Assembly (NCBI GenBank): GCA_030655075.1 | Contig: JAURWE010000101.1 | Location: 186,001-250,000 of the forward strand | Direction: 5' to 3' | Origin: Pararhizobium sp. | GTDB taxonomy: Bacteria; Pseudomonadota; Alphaproteobacteria; Rhizobiales; Rhizobiaceae | Length of the DNA: 64,000 nucleotides | Shown: positions 25,404-33,632 of the stretch, piece after piece | Layout: every line of letters starts with the position of its first letter | Numbering within the stretch: position 1 is the stretch's first letter | The notes under the pieces: model-generated | What the model saw: only the letters and a program-made list of their open reading frames with translations | Database searches by the model: none | Told to the model about the DNA's origin: nothing | Translations under genes and position numbers: made by a program

Positions 25404-25423
25404 GGGCGGCCAAAGGGCCGCCC
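25404..25423 (-). terminator. Rho-independent terminator for the tandem binding-protein operon
   Basis: GGGCGGCC-AAAG-GGCCGCCC is a perfect 8-base-pair stem. Read on the minus strand it is followed by a T-rich run (TTCTTTGTTTTGG), so it ends transcription coming from the gene at 25469. A second perfect inverted repeat, GCGAATTG facing CAATTCGC (25429-25453), lies just before it. The LacI gene converges on the same hairpin. Confidence 0.75.
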
Positions 25424-25468
25424 AGTTGGCGAATTGGTGGGAGAGCAATTCGCGGCGCGGTTATCCTC

Positions 25469-26416
25469 TTATTCGGTACGCTCGGTCGCCCAGCCGATAT
25501 AATCGTTGACGTTGTCGCGGGTCACGAGCTTGGAATCCAGCAGCTCGACAGGATTCTCCGGCTTCGTACCACTGAGGATCCCGACACCCAGGCTGACGGC
25601 ACGGCGTGCCATCGTGTATGGGTCCTGCGTGGCAGAGGCCTGGACCATCTCGGCTTTCGGATCCTTCAGCGCGGCTTCGATATCAGGAGCCCCGTCGACC
25701 GAGGTGAAGATGATGCCGGTCCGGTTCTGCTGACGGGCCGCGAGGTCGGAGCCGATCGCCTGCGGATCGTTGATGGTAAAGACCGCATCGATCTTTTCAT
25801 AACGGGTGAGGTAACCCTGCATGACGTTCATGCCGCCGTCGCGGGAGCCTTTGCCGTCCTGATCGTCCGACAGGATCTTGATGTCGGGCGCCTTGGCAAA
25901 AGCCGCCTTGCAGCCGGCAACACGGTCGAGCACGGACGAGACCTGCGGGCCGTTCTGGATGATGACGTCGCCCTTTCCACCCAGCTTGTCGACAATGTAC
26001 TGGCAGGCGATTTCACCCGCCTGCAGATTGTTGGTCTGCACGACGGCATCCGCGCCTTCAGCCGCAGTATCGACCGCAACAACAACGATGCCGGCGGCCT
26101 GGGCCTTCTTGATCGCCGGGCCGATGGCCTTGGGATCGCCTGGGTTGAGCAGGATCAAATCGACACCGGCAGCAATGAAGTTGTCGATCTGGGTAAACTG
26201 CTTGCCGATATCGTAATCATAGCCGGCAGCCTGGACCTCGACATTCGGATTGGTCTTCTTGGCCTCGGTCTCGGCGCCCTTTGCCAGGGCGACGAAGAAC
26301 GGATTCCCCATCGAGCCGAGCGAAATGCCGATCTTGTTGAGATCCTTGGAAAGGGCCGGGCTTGCCGTTGCGGCCAAGGCCGCTATAGACGCCAGCAAGA
26401 GTGTGCGTTTGAACAT
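25469..26416 (-). CDS. Sugar ABC transporter substrate-binding protein (RbsB type), copy 2
   Basis: A 315-residue periplasmic binding protein of the ribose/galactose (peripla_BP_4) type. A signal peptide covers residues 1-23 (ending ALSK). The mature protein starts KIGISLGSMGNPFF and has AAGYDYDIGKQFTQIDNFI, NPGDPKAIGPAI, VAVDTAAEGAD, INDPQAIG and SVDGAPDIEAAL, the ligand and hinge segments of the family. It is closely similar to the next gene upstream (26561-27502) across the whole length, so the two are tandem paralogues behind one RbsA/RbsC pair. They may extend ligand range or affinity. Confidence 0.93.
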   Translation of the reverse strand: MFKRTLLLASIAALAATASPALSKDLNKIGISLGSMGNPFFVALAKGAETEAKKTNPNVEVQAAGYDYDIGKQFTQIDNFIAAGVDLILLNPGDPKAIGPAIKKAQAAGIVVVAVDTAAEGADAVVQTNNLQAGEIACQYIVDKLGGKGDVIIQNGPQVSSVLDRVAGCKAAFAKAPDIKILSDDQDGKGSRDGGMNVMQGYLTRYEKIDAVFTINDPQAIGSDLAARQQNRTGIIFTSVDGAPDIEAALKDPKAEMVQASATQDPYTMARRAVSLGVGILSGTKPENPVELLDSKLVTRDNVNDYIGWATERTE

Positions 26417-26560
26417 GGGTTTGCTCCTGGTTTTAGTTGGGTTTGGATGACAGCAGCCGGAGGGATCCGGCGGCGGATGGACAGATTGGGGGACGCTGGG
26501 ATCACCTGTCGGACCCGGGCTTCGTCAGCTCCATGAAAAGTTGGCAAAGACGCATTTGCC

Positions 26561-27502
26561 TTACTGGTTCGCGCTCCAGCCCTTGTAGCCGGCAATATTG
26601 TCTGCGGTGATCAGAACCGGCGTCATCAGTTCGACAGGATTTTCCGGCTTTTTACCCGCAACAATATCGAAGCCGACCTTTGTTGCCTTGCGGGCCATCT
26701 CATAAGGGTTCTGGGCAGCAGAAGCCTTGATCAAGGTATTCGGGTTCGACTTCAGGGCCTCTTCAAAGTCGGGGCTGCCGTCGACTGACGAGATGAAATA
26801 TTCCGTCCTGTTCTGTTGCTTGCCCGCAAGATCGGCGCCCACCGCTGTCGAGTCGTTGATCGTGAAGACCGCGTCAATCTTGTCGAACCGGGTCAGGAGG
26901 CCGCCCATCACACCAAGCGCGCCTTCACGCGTACCCTTGCCGTCTTGGTCCGCCGACAGAATGTTGATGCCGGGCGCCTTGGCAAAGGCATCCTTGCAGC
27001 CCTTCACCCGGTCGATGACCGAGGAAACCTGGGGGCCGTTGATGATGACGACGTCACCCTTGCCAGCAAGCTTGTCAACGATGAACTGGCAAGAGATCTC
27101 GCCGGCTTTGATATTGTCGGTTGTGACTGTAGCATCCGCGCCTTCGGCGGCCGTATCGACAGCGACGACGGGGATACCTGCGTCATGGGCCTTCTTGATC
27201 GCTGGGCCGATGGCCTTCGGATCACCCGGATTCAGGAGGATCAGCTGCACACCGGCCGCGATGAAATTGTCGATCTGGATGAACTGTTTGCCGAGATCGT
27301 AGTCAAAGCCCGAGGCGTTGATGTCGACATCCGGGTTGAGGCTCTTGGCTTCCGTCGTCGCGCCGTTCACCAGCGCCTGAAGGAAGGGATCTCCCATCGA
27401 TTGCACGGAGATGCCGATCTGCTTTACCTCGGCAGCCTGCGACGATGAAACTGCAGTCGCGATAGCGATCACTGAGGACGCCAAAAATAGAGATTTGCGC
27501 AT
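26561..27502 (-). CDS. Sugar ABC transporter substrate-binding protein (RbsB type), copy 1
   Basis: A 313-residue paralogue of the adjacent binding protein. The signal peptide is residues 1-23 (ending SQAAEV). The mature part has QIGISVQSMGDPFLQALVNG, SGFDYDLGKQFIQIDNFIAAG, NPGDPKAIGPAIKKA, DTAAEGADATVTTDN and SSVDGSPDFEEAL. The start at 27502 has GGGAGA upstream; the longer frame to 27643 lacks a site and a signal sequence at its end. Gene order is rbsA, rbsC, copy 1, copy 2, all minus strand. Confidence 0.93.
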   Translation of the reverse strand: MRKSLFLASSVIAIATAVSSSQAAEVKQIGISVQSMGDPFLQALVNGATTEAKSLNPDVDINASGFDYDLGKQFIQIDNFIAAGVQLILLNPGDPKAIGPAIKKAHDAGIPVVAVDTAAEGADATVTTDNIKAGEISCQFIVDKLAGKGDVVIINGPQVSSVIDRVKGCKDAFAKAPGINILSADQDGKGTREGALGVMGGLLTRFDKIDAVFTINDSTAVGADLAGKQQNRTEYFISSVDGSPDFEEALKSNPNTLIKASAAQNPYEMARKATKVGFDIVAGKKPENPVELMTPVLITADNIAGYKGWSANQ

Positions 27503-27611
27503 GTTTTCTCCCATTGTATCTGTTGTTGTGTTTGCTGGTGCATTGATCGCATGGGCCGATGGAACGACCCATGCGGGGTCGATCAAAACGAGTCCTGTGA
27601 ACCGAGATGGA

Positions 27612-28598
27612 TCAAGTGCGGGCAGAGCCCTTCTGGCGGACACGATCGAGAGCGACGGCGCCGATGATCACGAGGCCCTTGATGACGTATTGCCAGATGT
27701 CGGAAACACCGACCAAGATCAGTCCGTTCGTGAGCACGGCGATGATGAGGGCGCCGATCAGCGTTCCCCAGATCGTGCCGATGCCGCCGACGAACGAGGT
27801 GCCGCCGAGAATGACCGCCGTGATGGCATCAAGCTCATAGGACTGGCCAAGCTGCAGGCCGTTTGCGGCATAGAGCTTGCTGGACAGCATGATCGCGCCG
27901 ATGCCCGACAGAAAGCCTGAAATGCCATAGACGGTCAGGTAGATGCGTGGAACCTTGATGCCCGACAGGCGCGCTGCAGCCTCATTGCCGCCGACGGAAT
28001 AGATGTGTGTTCCGAGCACCGTACGCTTGAGCACGAACCATGATGCGACAATGACGATCAGCGCGATCACGGCAAGCCACGGCACACCAAGGATCGAACT
28101 GTTGCCGATGAAGGCATAGGGAATTTCCGAATTGAAGATCGTGGTATCGGACCCCATCAGGCGGGCGATGCCGCGGACCGCCGTCAGCGAGCCGAGCGTT
28201 ACGATGAAAGGAGGCAGCTTCAAGCGCGAGATCAGCAAGCCGTTGATCAGGCCGAAACCGAGACCGACAGCCGCAGCCACGAAGATCCAGAGGTAGGAAA
28301 GCTCCGGAATGGTGGAAGTGATCAGCCCGGCCATGGCCGCAGCGGCGAGAATCGACCCGACGGACAGATCGATGCCGCCGGTCAGGATGACGAAGGTCAT
28401 TCCAGCTGCCAGAACCGTGTTCACCGACGCCTGTTGGAAGACGATGCTGAGGTTTTGCCCGGTAAAGAACCTTCCACCGGACAGGAAATGAAATCCGATC
28501 GCCACGGCGATCAAAACCGGCATCATGCCCAAAGTCGCAATCAGCCCTTGAATTTTCTGACGCCGTAACTCTCTCTCATCCATTGCAGCGGTAGCCAT
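27612..28598 (-). CDS. Sugar ABC transporter permease (RbsC type)
   Basis: A 328-residue permease of the BPD_transp_2/RbsC family with eight to ten spans. It has the conserved GMTFVILTGGIDLSVGSILA early segment, PPFIVTLGSLTAVRGIARL and the late AVILGGTSFVGGIGTIWGTL loop that contacts the ATPase. It forms a homodimer in the inner membrane. It lies 30 bases after the ATPase gene and ahead of the two binding-protein genes. Confidence 0.94.
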   Translation of the reverse strand: MATAAMDERELRRQKIQGLIATLGMMPVLIAVAIGFHFLSGGRFFTGQNLSIVFQQASVNTVLAAGMTFVILTGGIDLSVGSILAAAAMAGLITSTIPELSYLWIFVAAAVGLGFGLINGLLISRLKLPPFIVTLGSLTAVRGIARLMGSDTTIFNSEIPYAFIGNSSILGVPWLAVIALIVIVASWFVLKRTVLGTHIYSVGGNEAAARLSGIKVPRIYLTVYGISGFLSGIGAIMLSSKLYAANGLQLGQSYELDAITAVILGGTSFVGGIGTIWGTLIGALIIAVLTNGLILVGVSDIWQYVIKGLVIIGAVALDRVRQKGSART

Positions 28599-28628
28599 GA
28601 TTGTATCCTCCCAGTTGAAACGGCCTGT

Positions 28629-30155
28629 TCATTCGGCAGCGGTCGACGTGACGCCGGTTGCAAAGCCCATGATGTTTTCTTGTGTTGGCTCAATTCCTGT
28701 CGTGCCACCGACCTCCCCGGTGATCACGCCTTCGCGCATCACGACGATGCGGTCGGCAATGCCGATGACTTCCGGCAGCTCCGAGGAAATGACCAGAACC
28801 GCGACACCCCTTTGCGCCAGGGCATCGATGATCTTGTAGATCTCCGACTTCGCGCCGATATCGACACCACGCGTCGGTTCATCCAGAATCAAAACCTTGG
28901 GATCGATCTCGAGCCAGCGGGACAGCAGAACCTTCTGCTGATTGCCACCCGAGAGGCCACCGACCGGATATTCCGGACCGGGCACCCGCACTTTCAGATC
29001 CTTGATCGAATTTTCGGCACGCGCCTTCGCCTTGCCGAGATCCATGACGACGCCCCACTTCGCGTCGCGCCTGAGCACGCCGGTGTTGGTGTTGTCCTGG
29101 CAGGACATGTCGAGGAACAGGCCGTTGCCGCGGCGATCCTCGGTGAGGTATCCGACGCCTTGGTCGATGGCATCCTGGGGCGACTTCGGCGCGTAGGTTT
29201 TGCCTTCAAGCGTCATCGTTCCGGTGGTGCGCGGACGCACCCCGAAGATCGCCTGGGCGAATTCAGACCGGCCGGCGCCGACCAGACCCGCAAGACCGAC
29301 GACTTCGCCGGCATGCAGCGTAATCGAGCAGTTCCTGACGCGCGTGCCATCGGAGACGTCCTTGGCCTCGAACACGACCTTGGCATTGACGGCATCCGGC
29401 TTCGAGGTCTTGGTATAAAGTGACGACAGCTCACGCCCGACCATCATGCGCACGATGGCATCGGGGCTAAGCTGCTCCCGGTCGAGCGTGCCTACATACC
29501 CGCCATCACGCAGCACCGACACACGGTCGGCGAGTTCGTACACCTCGTTCATCCGGTGCGAGATGTAGACCATGGCCAGACCTTCTGAGCGCAGCTGGCG
29601 GACCATCGAGAACAGACCGTCGGTTTCGCGCGAAGACAATGCGGTGGTCGGCTCGTCGAGGATCAGGATCTTGGAATCGGCGTGCAAAGCGCGGGCAATC
29701 TCAACCAGTTGCTGGTTGGCGATGTTCAGGGTACCGACAATGGTGGAACCGGTGAACTGCGCGCCGAGCCGTTTGAGGACGGGCTCAACCTCCTTGAGCA
29801 TGGTTGCCCTGTCGACGATGCCGCGATGGTTGATTTCGCGGCCGAGATACATGTTATCGGCCACTGTCAGATTGGGGGAGAGTGACAGCTCCTGATAGAT
29901 GATCGAAACCCCCGCCTCTCTGGAGGAGATCGGATCGGTGATTTCGGTCCGCTTGCCTTCGATGTAGATTTCCGATCCGGGATCGGGTTTGTAAGCGCCG
30001 GACAGCACCTTCATCAGCGTGGACTTGCCGGCGCCGTTTTCACCCATCAGGGCGTGAACCTCGCCCGGATAGAGCGTCAGCTGCACATTCGTCAGCGCCT
30101 TGACGACGCCAAACGTCTTGGAAACGTTCTTCATTTGAAGAATGGGATCCGTCAT
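28629..30155 (-). CDS. Sugar ABC transporter ATP-binding protein (RbsA type, tandem NBDs)
   Basis: A 508-residue protein with two fused nucleotide-binding domains. The first has Walker A GENGAGKST (38-46), the signature region LNIANQQLVEIARAL and Walker B ILILDEPTTAL. The second has the naturally degenerate Walker A GLVGAGRSE, the signature LSGGNQQKVLLSRWL and Walker B VLILDEPTRGVD. This asymmetry is standard for RbsA/MglA. The start at 30155 follows AGGGAGGGAAG. It is the first gene of the minus-strand importer operon. Confidence 0.95.
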   Translation of the reverse strand: MTDPILQMKNVSKTFGVVKALTNVQLTLYPGEVHALMGENGAGKSTLMKVLSGAYKPDPGSEIYIEGKRTEITDPISSREAGVSIIYQELSLSPNLTVADNMYLGREINHRGIVDRATMLKEVEPVLKRLGAQFTGSTIVGTLNIANQQLVEIARALHADSKILILDEPTTALSSRETDGLFSMVRQLRSEGLAMVYISHRMNEVYELADRVSVLRDGGYVGTLDREQLSPDAIVRMMVGRELSSLYTKTSKPDAVNAKVVFEAKDVSDGTRVRNCSITLHAGEVVGLAGLVGAGRSEFAQAIFGVRPRTTGTMTLEGKTYAPKSPQDAIDQGVGYLTEDRRGNGLFLDMSCQDNTNTGVLRRDAKWGVVMDLGKAKARAENSIKDLKVRVPGPEYPVGGLSGGNQQKVLLSRWLEIDPKVLILDEPTRGVDIGAKSEIYKIIDALAQRGVAVLVISSELPEVIGIADRIVVMREGVITGEVGGTTGIEPTQENIMGFATGVTSTAAE

Positions 30156-30587
30156 AAGCTTCCCTCCCTTGCTTTGACAGGCACCGCATTGAACCAGTGT
30201 GTTCACCGGCAAAATTTGACCGTGCTCGTGGCGTCACCGAAAGCGGACGAAGGTGTGGGCATGCAGATGCATATCGGACCCCTCCCTATCCTCTCGCCTC
30301 ACCTCCTCAGTGTGATGACCACCGGATGAAACTCCGCCGGTGTGAATGCAGGATTTCGCGCAACGCGCTGCGTGCTGAAACCAAGTGCGAACAATCGATA
30401 TTTTTGAAATGTTGAGTCCGCCGCCGGGGTAAACCGCTGCGGCCCGGGTCGAAACACCTGCACAAACAGTATCGCCACGGACTGCTTTTCAGCTGCACGT
30501 GGCGATATCGGGTCGCTCCCATCTTGGGCGGGAATTGTTGCCAGGGTCCGACCGGACTCTGCTCCTGAGAAGGTTGAACGTGCTCAC
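30156..30587. other. Intergenic stretch upstream of the RbsA-type operon
   Basis: A 432-base gap between the third binding-protein gene and the RbsA-type gene, both on the minus strand. It must hold the promoter of the importer operon if that is separate. No open frame with family sequence, terminator-like hairpin or clear operator was recognised. Confidence 0.5.
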
Positions 30588-31568
30588 TCAGTCCAGAGCT
30601 GGATTGAGCAACTGCTGCTCCTTGACCTCGTTCATGTTGTCACGGGTAATCAGGTTTGCCCCCGTATCGATGTATCCGAGAACCCCCTTGCCCTGCGAAG
30701 CCTCAAATGCTGCTTTGACGCCCTGATAGCCTATCTGGTAAGGATCCTGAACAATCAGCCCCGAGATGGTCCCATCGGCGAGATAGCCCGTGAGAGCATC
30801 GCTTGAATCAAAGCCGACGAGCTTAATCGTGGCTGCTAGACTGGCCGTTTTGAGCGCCGCAGCCATAGCCTCGGCCGCGTTCAGATTTGACGCAAAGACA
30901 CCTCTGATATCGGGATGCTCCTTCAACACCGAGGTCACGATCTGTTCAATGGACGACTTGGCGCCGTCACCATCACGTTCATCAATGACGGTGATATCCG
31001 GATATTTCTCAAACAAACGATCCTTGAACCCCTTGGAACGGTCGATGAGGGACCCCGTGCCGCCGATGAAGTTGACGATCACGACTTCACCTGAAGGCGC
31101 GCCGTATTTCGCAGCAATCGCCTTCGCCAAAGCGTCGGCGGCGATGCCGCCGGCCTCAACGTTATCCGTTGCAACGGTGGACTTCATATTCAGGCTGGCA
31201 ACGCTGGAATCGATCGTGACCACCGGTACATGTCTGGCTGCCTCGTCCACAGCCGGGCCAAGTGTTGTGTATTGCGTCGGGGCGATCACGATTCCTGCGG
31301 AATTGCTTTTCACGGCATCCTGCAGAAGCTTGACCTGGCCGGCAACGTCGCTCTCAGAGGTTCCACTCTGCCCGAGAACCTTGAGGCCGAGGTCCTTGCC
31401 GGCGGCCTGGGCGCCCGCCAGCACGATCTTCCAGAAATGATCCGACTGGTCCTTAACAATAACGGCCACCACAGGCTGCTCCTGCGATTGGGCAGGATGA
31501 GCCACCGCAGCCAGCAGCAGGGCAACCGACATGACTGACGTAACAAAGCTGGTTGTAATCTTCCACAT
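30588..31568 (-). CDS. Substrate-binding protein of the RbsB superfamily, third and distinct type
   Basis: A 326-residue periplasmic binding protein with a signal peptide (residues 1-28, ending PAQSQEQ). It has VAVIVKDQSDHFWKIVLAGA, VGFDSSDALTGYLADGTIS and VQDPYQIGYQGVKAAFEA, as in the D-allose/ribose-like group. It is only distantly related to the tandem pair downstream. The start at 31568 has GGGAGGACGAT ahead of it. It could feed the same RbsA/RbsC channel or serve as an orphan binder. It is divergent from the TorT-like gene at 31859. Confidence 0.9.
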   Translation of the reverse strand: MWKITTSFVTSVMSVALLLAAVAHPAQSQEQPVVAVIVKDQSDHFWKIVLAGAQAAGKDLGLKVLGQSGTSESDVAGQVKLLQDAVKSNSAGIVIAPTQYTTLGPAVDEAARHVPVVTIDSSVASLNMKSTVATDNVEAGGIAADALAKAIAAKYGAPSGEVVIVNFIGGTGSLIDRSKGFKDRLFEKYPDITVIDERDGDGAKSSIEQIVTSVLKEHPDIRGVFASNLNAAEAMAAALKTASLAATIKLVGFDSSDALTGYLADGTISGLIVQDPYQIGYQGVKAAFEASQGKGVLGYIDTGANLITRDNMNEVKEQQLLNPALD

Positions 31569-31858
31569 ATCGTCCTCCCGACGCACATTTTCGAGTTCCT
31601 GACCAGCAGAATGGCGAACGGCGCGGTTGCCCGTGCGCGACAGCGGCCAAAGCCACGCTGTGTCGGGACGTATTGAAGGCGCGGATTGTGAACAGCGAAT
31701 TTTTTAACGCCGCACGCAGAGGTACTGGTTTTGAAACCATGTTGTAATATTCGTAGTAATTGTAACACGAAAGTATATTGCAGATATTCTTAATATATAT
31801 ATTTTGGATTGCTGTGGTTCGGCCCCGGCCCACGCATGCAGCGGGAGGAGCGCGTGCA
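31569..31858. promoter_or_regulatory. AT-rich divergent promoter region of the sensing system
   Basis: This 290-base region between divergent binding-protein genes is unusually AT-rich around 31735-31805. It carries direct repeats TTGTAAT (31742-31748) and TTGTAAC (31760-31766), with a third GTAAT at 31756-31760. Spaced direct repeats are how OmpR/TorR-type regulators bind. The regulator encoded at 32844 is of that type, so this is a plausible target; no binding is shown. Confidence 0.35.
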
Positions 31859-32842
31859 ATGATTGGGCAGCATTTCGCACGGGGCGTTCCGGTCTCGTTT
31901 GTCTCCGGCTTCCGGCTGCTGGCGCTTGCATGCACAGTCCTGTTTGCCGCTCTTCTTGCGTCGACTGCCTCTGCACGAGAGCTGAAGACGATCGGCGTTC
32001 TGGTCGCCGATCTCGGAAATCCATTTTTCGAACAGGTCGGCCGCGGCGTTGAAGGTGCGGCTCGGCGTCTTCTTGGCCCTTCCGCCACCGTCACGGTGCG
32101 TTCGAGCGGTTATGATCTCGACCGTCAGATCAAACAGATCGAGCAGTTCATCCAGGAGCATACGGATCTGCTGATCATCAACGCCGTCGATACCGAACGG
32201 ATCGGACCGGCCGTTCGCCGGGCGAGAGAGCTTGGCGTCGTCGTTGTCGCGATCGACGTTCGGGCATCTGGGGCTCAGGCTACGGTCACCTCGGACAATA
32301 TCGGCGCGGGGATCATGGCCTGTCAGTATCTGGCGCATCGCCTCGGAGAGAAAGGCGACGTTCTCATTCTGAACGGCCCGCCGGTGTCGTCCGTCATAGA
32401 GAGAGTAAAGGGTTGCAGGAAAGCGCTCGGCGCTTTTCCAGCCATTAAGGTTTTGCCCGAGAACAAAGATTGCGGCGGCAGTCTTGAGGGCGGGCTTTCA
32501 TGCATGACGGAAATATTGACGAAATATGCCCGGATCGATGCTATCTTTGCCATCAACGACCCCACGTCGATCGGCGCCAATATTGCTGCAGCGCGCGCTG
32601 GCCGGGAGGAATTTTTTATCGTGTCGATCGATGGCTCCCCGCATGGCGTGGAGGTGCTGAAGGAACCGGACACCAGGCTGGCAGCGATGGTCAGACAAGA
32701 CCCCCGGCAAATGACGGAAACGGCTGTTGCACTGGGCCTTGAGCTGTTTCGGGGACAGGGCGTCAAGAATGCGGATGTCGAGATTCCTGTCAGCCTGCTG
32801 ACACGCGAGAATGTTGCAAAATATACCGACTGGGAGCGATAG
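31859..32842 (+). CDS. Periplasmic binding protein paired with a two-component system (TorT-like)
   Basis: A 327-residue RbsB-superfamily protein with an N-terminal hydrophobic signal (residues 18-39, ending STASA). GGGAGGAG (31843-31850) fixes the start at 31859. Its mature sequence follows the tandem transporter binders step for step: GVLVADLGNPFFEQVGRG, SSGYDLDRQIKQIEQFI, IGPAVRRA, GDVLILNGPPVSSVIERVKG, INDPTSIG and SIDGSPHGVEVL. It is followed after one base by an OmpR-type regulator and then, convergently, by a TorS-like kinase. This mirrors TorT-TorR-TorS of E. coli, where a binding protein presents the ligand to the kinase. The ligand is probably that of the neighbouring importer. Confidence 0.8.
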   Translation: MIGQHFARGVPVSFVSGFRLLALACTVLFAALLASTASARELKTIGVLVADLGNPFFEQVGRGVEGAARRLLGPSATVTVRSSGYDLDRQIKQIEQFIQEHTDLLIINAVDTERIGPAVRRARELGVVVVAIDVRASGAQATVTSDNIGAGIMACQYLAHRLGEKGDVLILNGPPVSSVIERVKGCRKALGAFPAIKVLPENKDCGGSLEGGLSCMTEILTKYARIDAIFAINDPTSIGANIAAARAGREEFFIVSIDGSPHGVEVLKEPDTRLAAMVRQDPRQMTETAVALGLELFRGQGVKNADVEIPVSLLTRENVAKYTDWER

Positions 32843-32843
32843 A

Positions 32844-33632
32844 ATGTCGGCACACGGTTACAAGATGGAAACGGCGTCGGGCGGGGAGCAGATACGGATG
32901 GATATCAGTCCGATCCTCCAGATCGCCGTCGTCGAAGACGACACCACATTGGCCTCCACATTGGAAGACATGCTCCTTGGCGAAGGCTACAGGGTGCATC
33001 TGTGTCCCACCGCTGCCGCATTGCGAACCTTGATGGCGCGGACCGAGATCGACATGATCCTGCTCGACCTTTCCCTGCCAGACGGGAACGGCCTGGCGGT
33101 GGCCGCCCAGATTCGCGCCACGGCTTCGGTTCGCATCATTATTCTGACCGGAAAGGGCAGCGAACTCGATAGAATCGTCGGGCTCGAAATCGGTGCAGAC
33201 GACTATGTGGTCAAGCCCTTCAGCATACGCGAGGTCGCTGCACGTATCCGTGCGGTTCTGCGACGGGGTCGCAACGCCCCGCCAGCACCGGCCGATGCGC
33301 GAAAAGGCTACAGGTTTGCCGGCTGGACCCTCGATACGGACTTGCGCCGTCTGCTGAATTCAAACGGCAAGCAGATTTCCCTGACGGTCGGCGAATTCGA
33401 TCTTCTGCATTCGATCGTTTCCGCCGAACGCCGGATTCTCAGCAGGGACCAACTCCTCGAAATGACCCGCCGCAGCAGCAATGACGATGTTTTTGACCGG
33501 ACGATCGATGTGCTGATCATGCGCCTGCGGCGCAAGATCGAGACCAACCCGCACATTCCAGAGTTCATCGTCACCGAGCGCGGTATCGGTTACCGCTTCA
33601 ATGTAGCCGTTGAGCGTTTCGATTGTGACTGA
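32844..33632 (+). CDS. OmpR/TorR-family response regulator
   Basis: A 262-residue regulator. The receiver domain has the acidic pair VVEDD, the phosphoacceptor Asp in MILLDLSLPDGNG, Thr in IIILTGKG and Lys in DDYVVKPFS. The winged helix follows from YRFAGWTLDTDLRRLL to FIVTERGIGYRF, and its YRFAG opening is close to that of E. coli TorR. The start at 32844 has GGGAG 7 bases upstream; an alternative ATG at 32898 with GGGGAG would remove an 18-residue tail. It lies one base after the binding-protein stop, and its 3' end overlaps the kinase gene by 43 bases. Confidence 0.88.
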   Translation: MSAHGYKMETASGGEQIRMDISPILQIAVVEDDTTLASTLEDMLLGEGYRVHLCPTAAALRTLMARTEIDMILLDLSLPDGNGLAVAAQIRATASVRIIILTGKGSELDRIVGLEIGADDYVVKPFSIREVAARIRAVLRRGRNAPPAPADARKGYRFAGWTLDTDLRRLLNSNGKQISLTVGEFDLLHSIVSAERRILSRDQLLEMTRRSSNDDVFDRTIDVLIMRLRRKIETNPHIPEFIVTERGIGYRFNVAVERFDCD

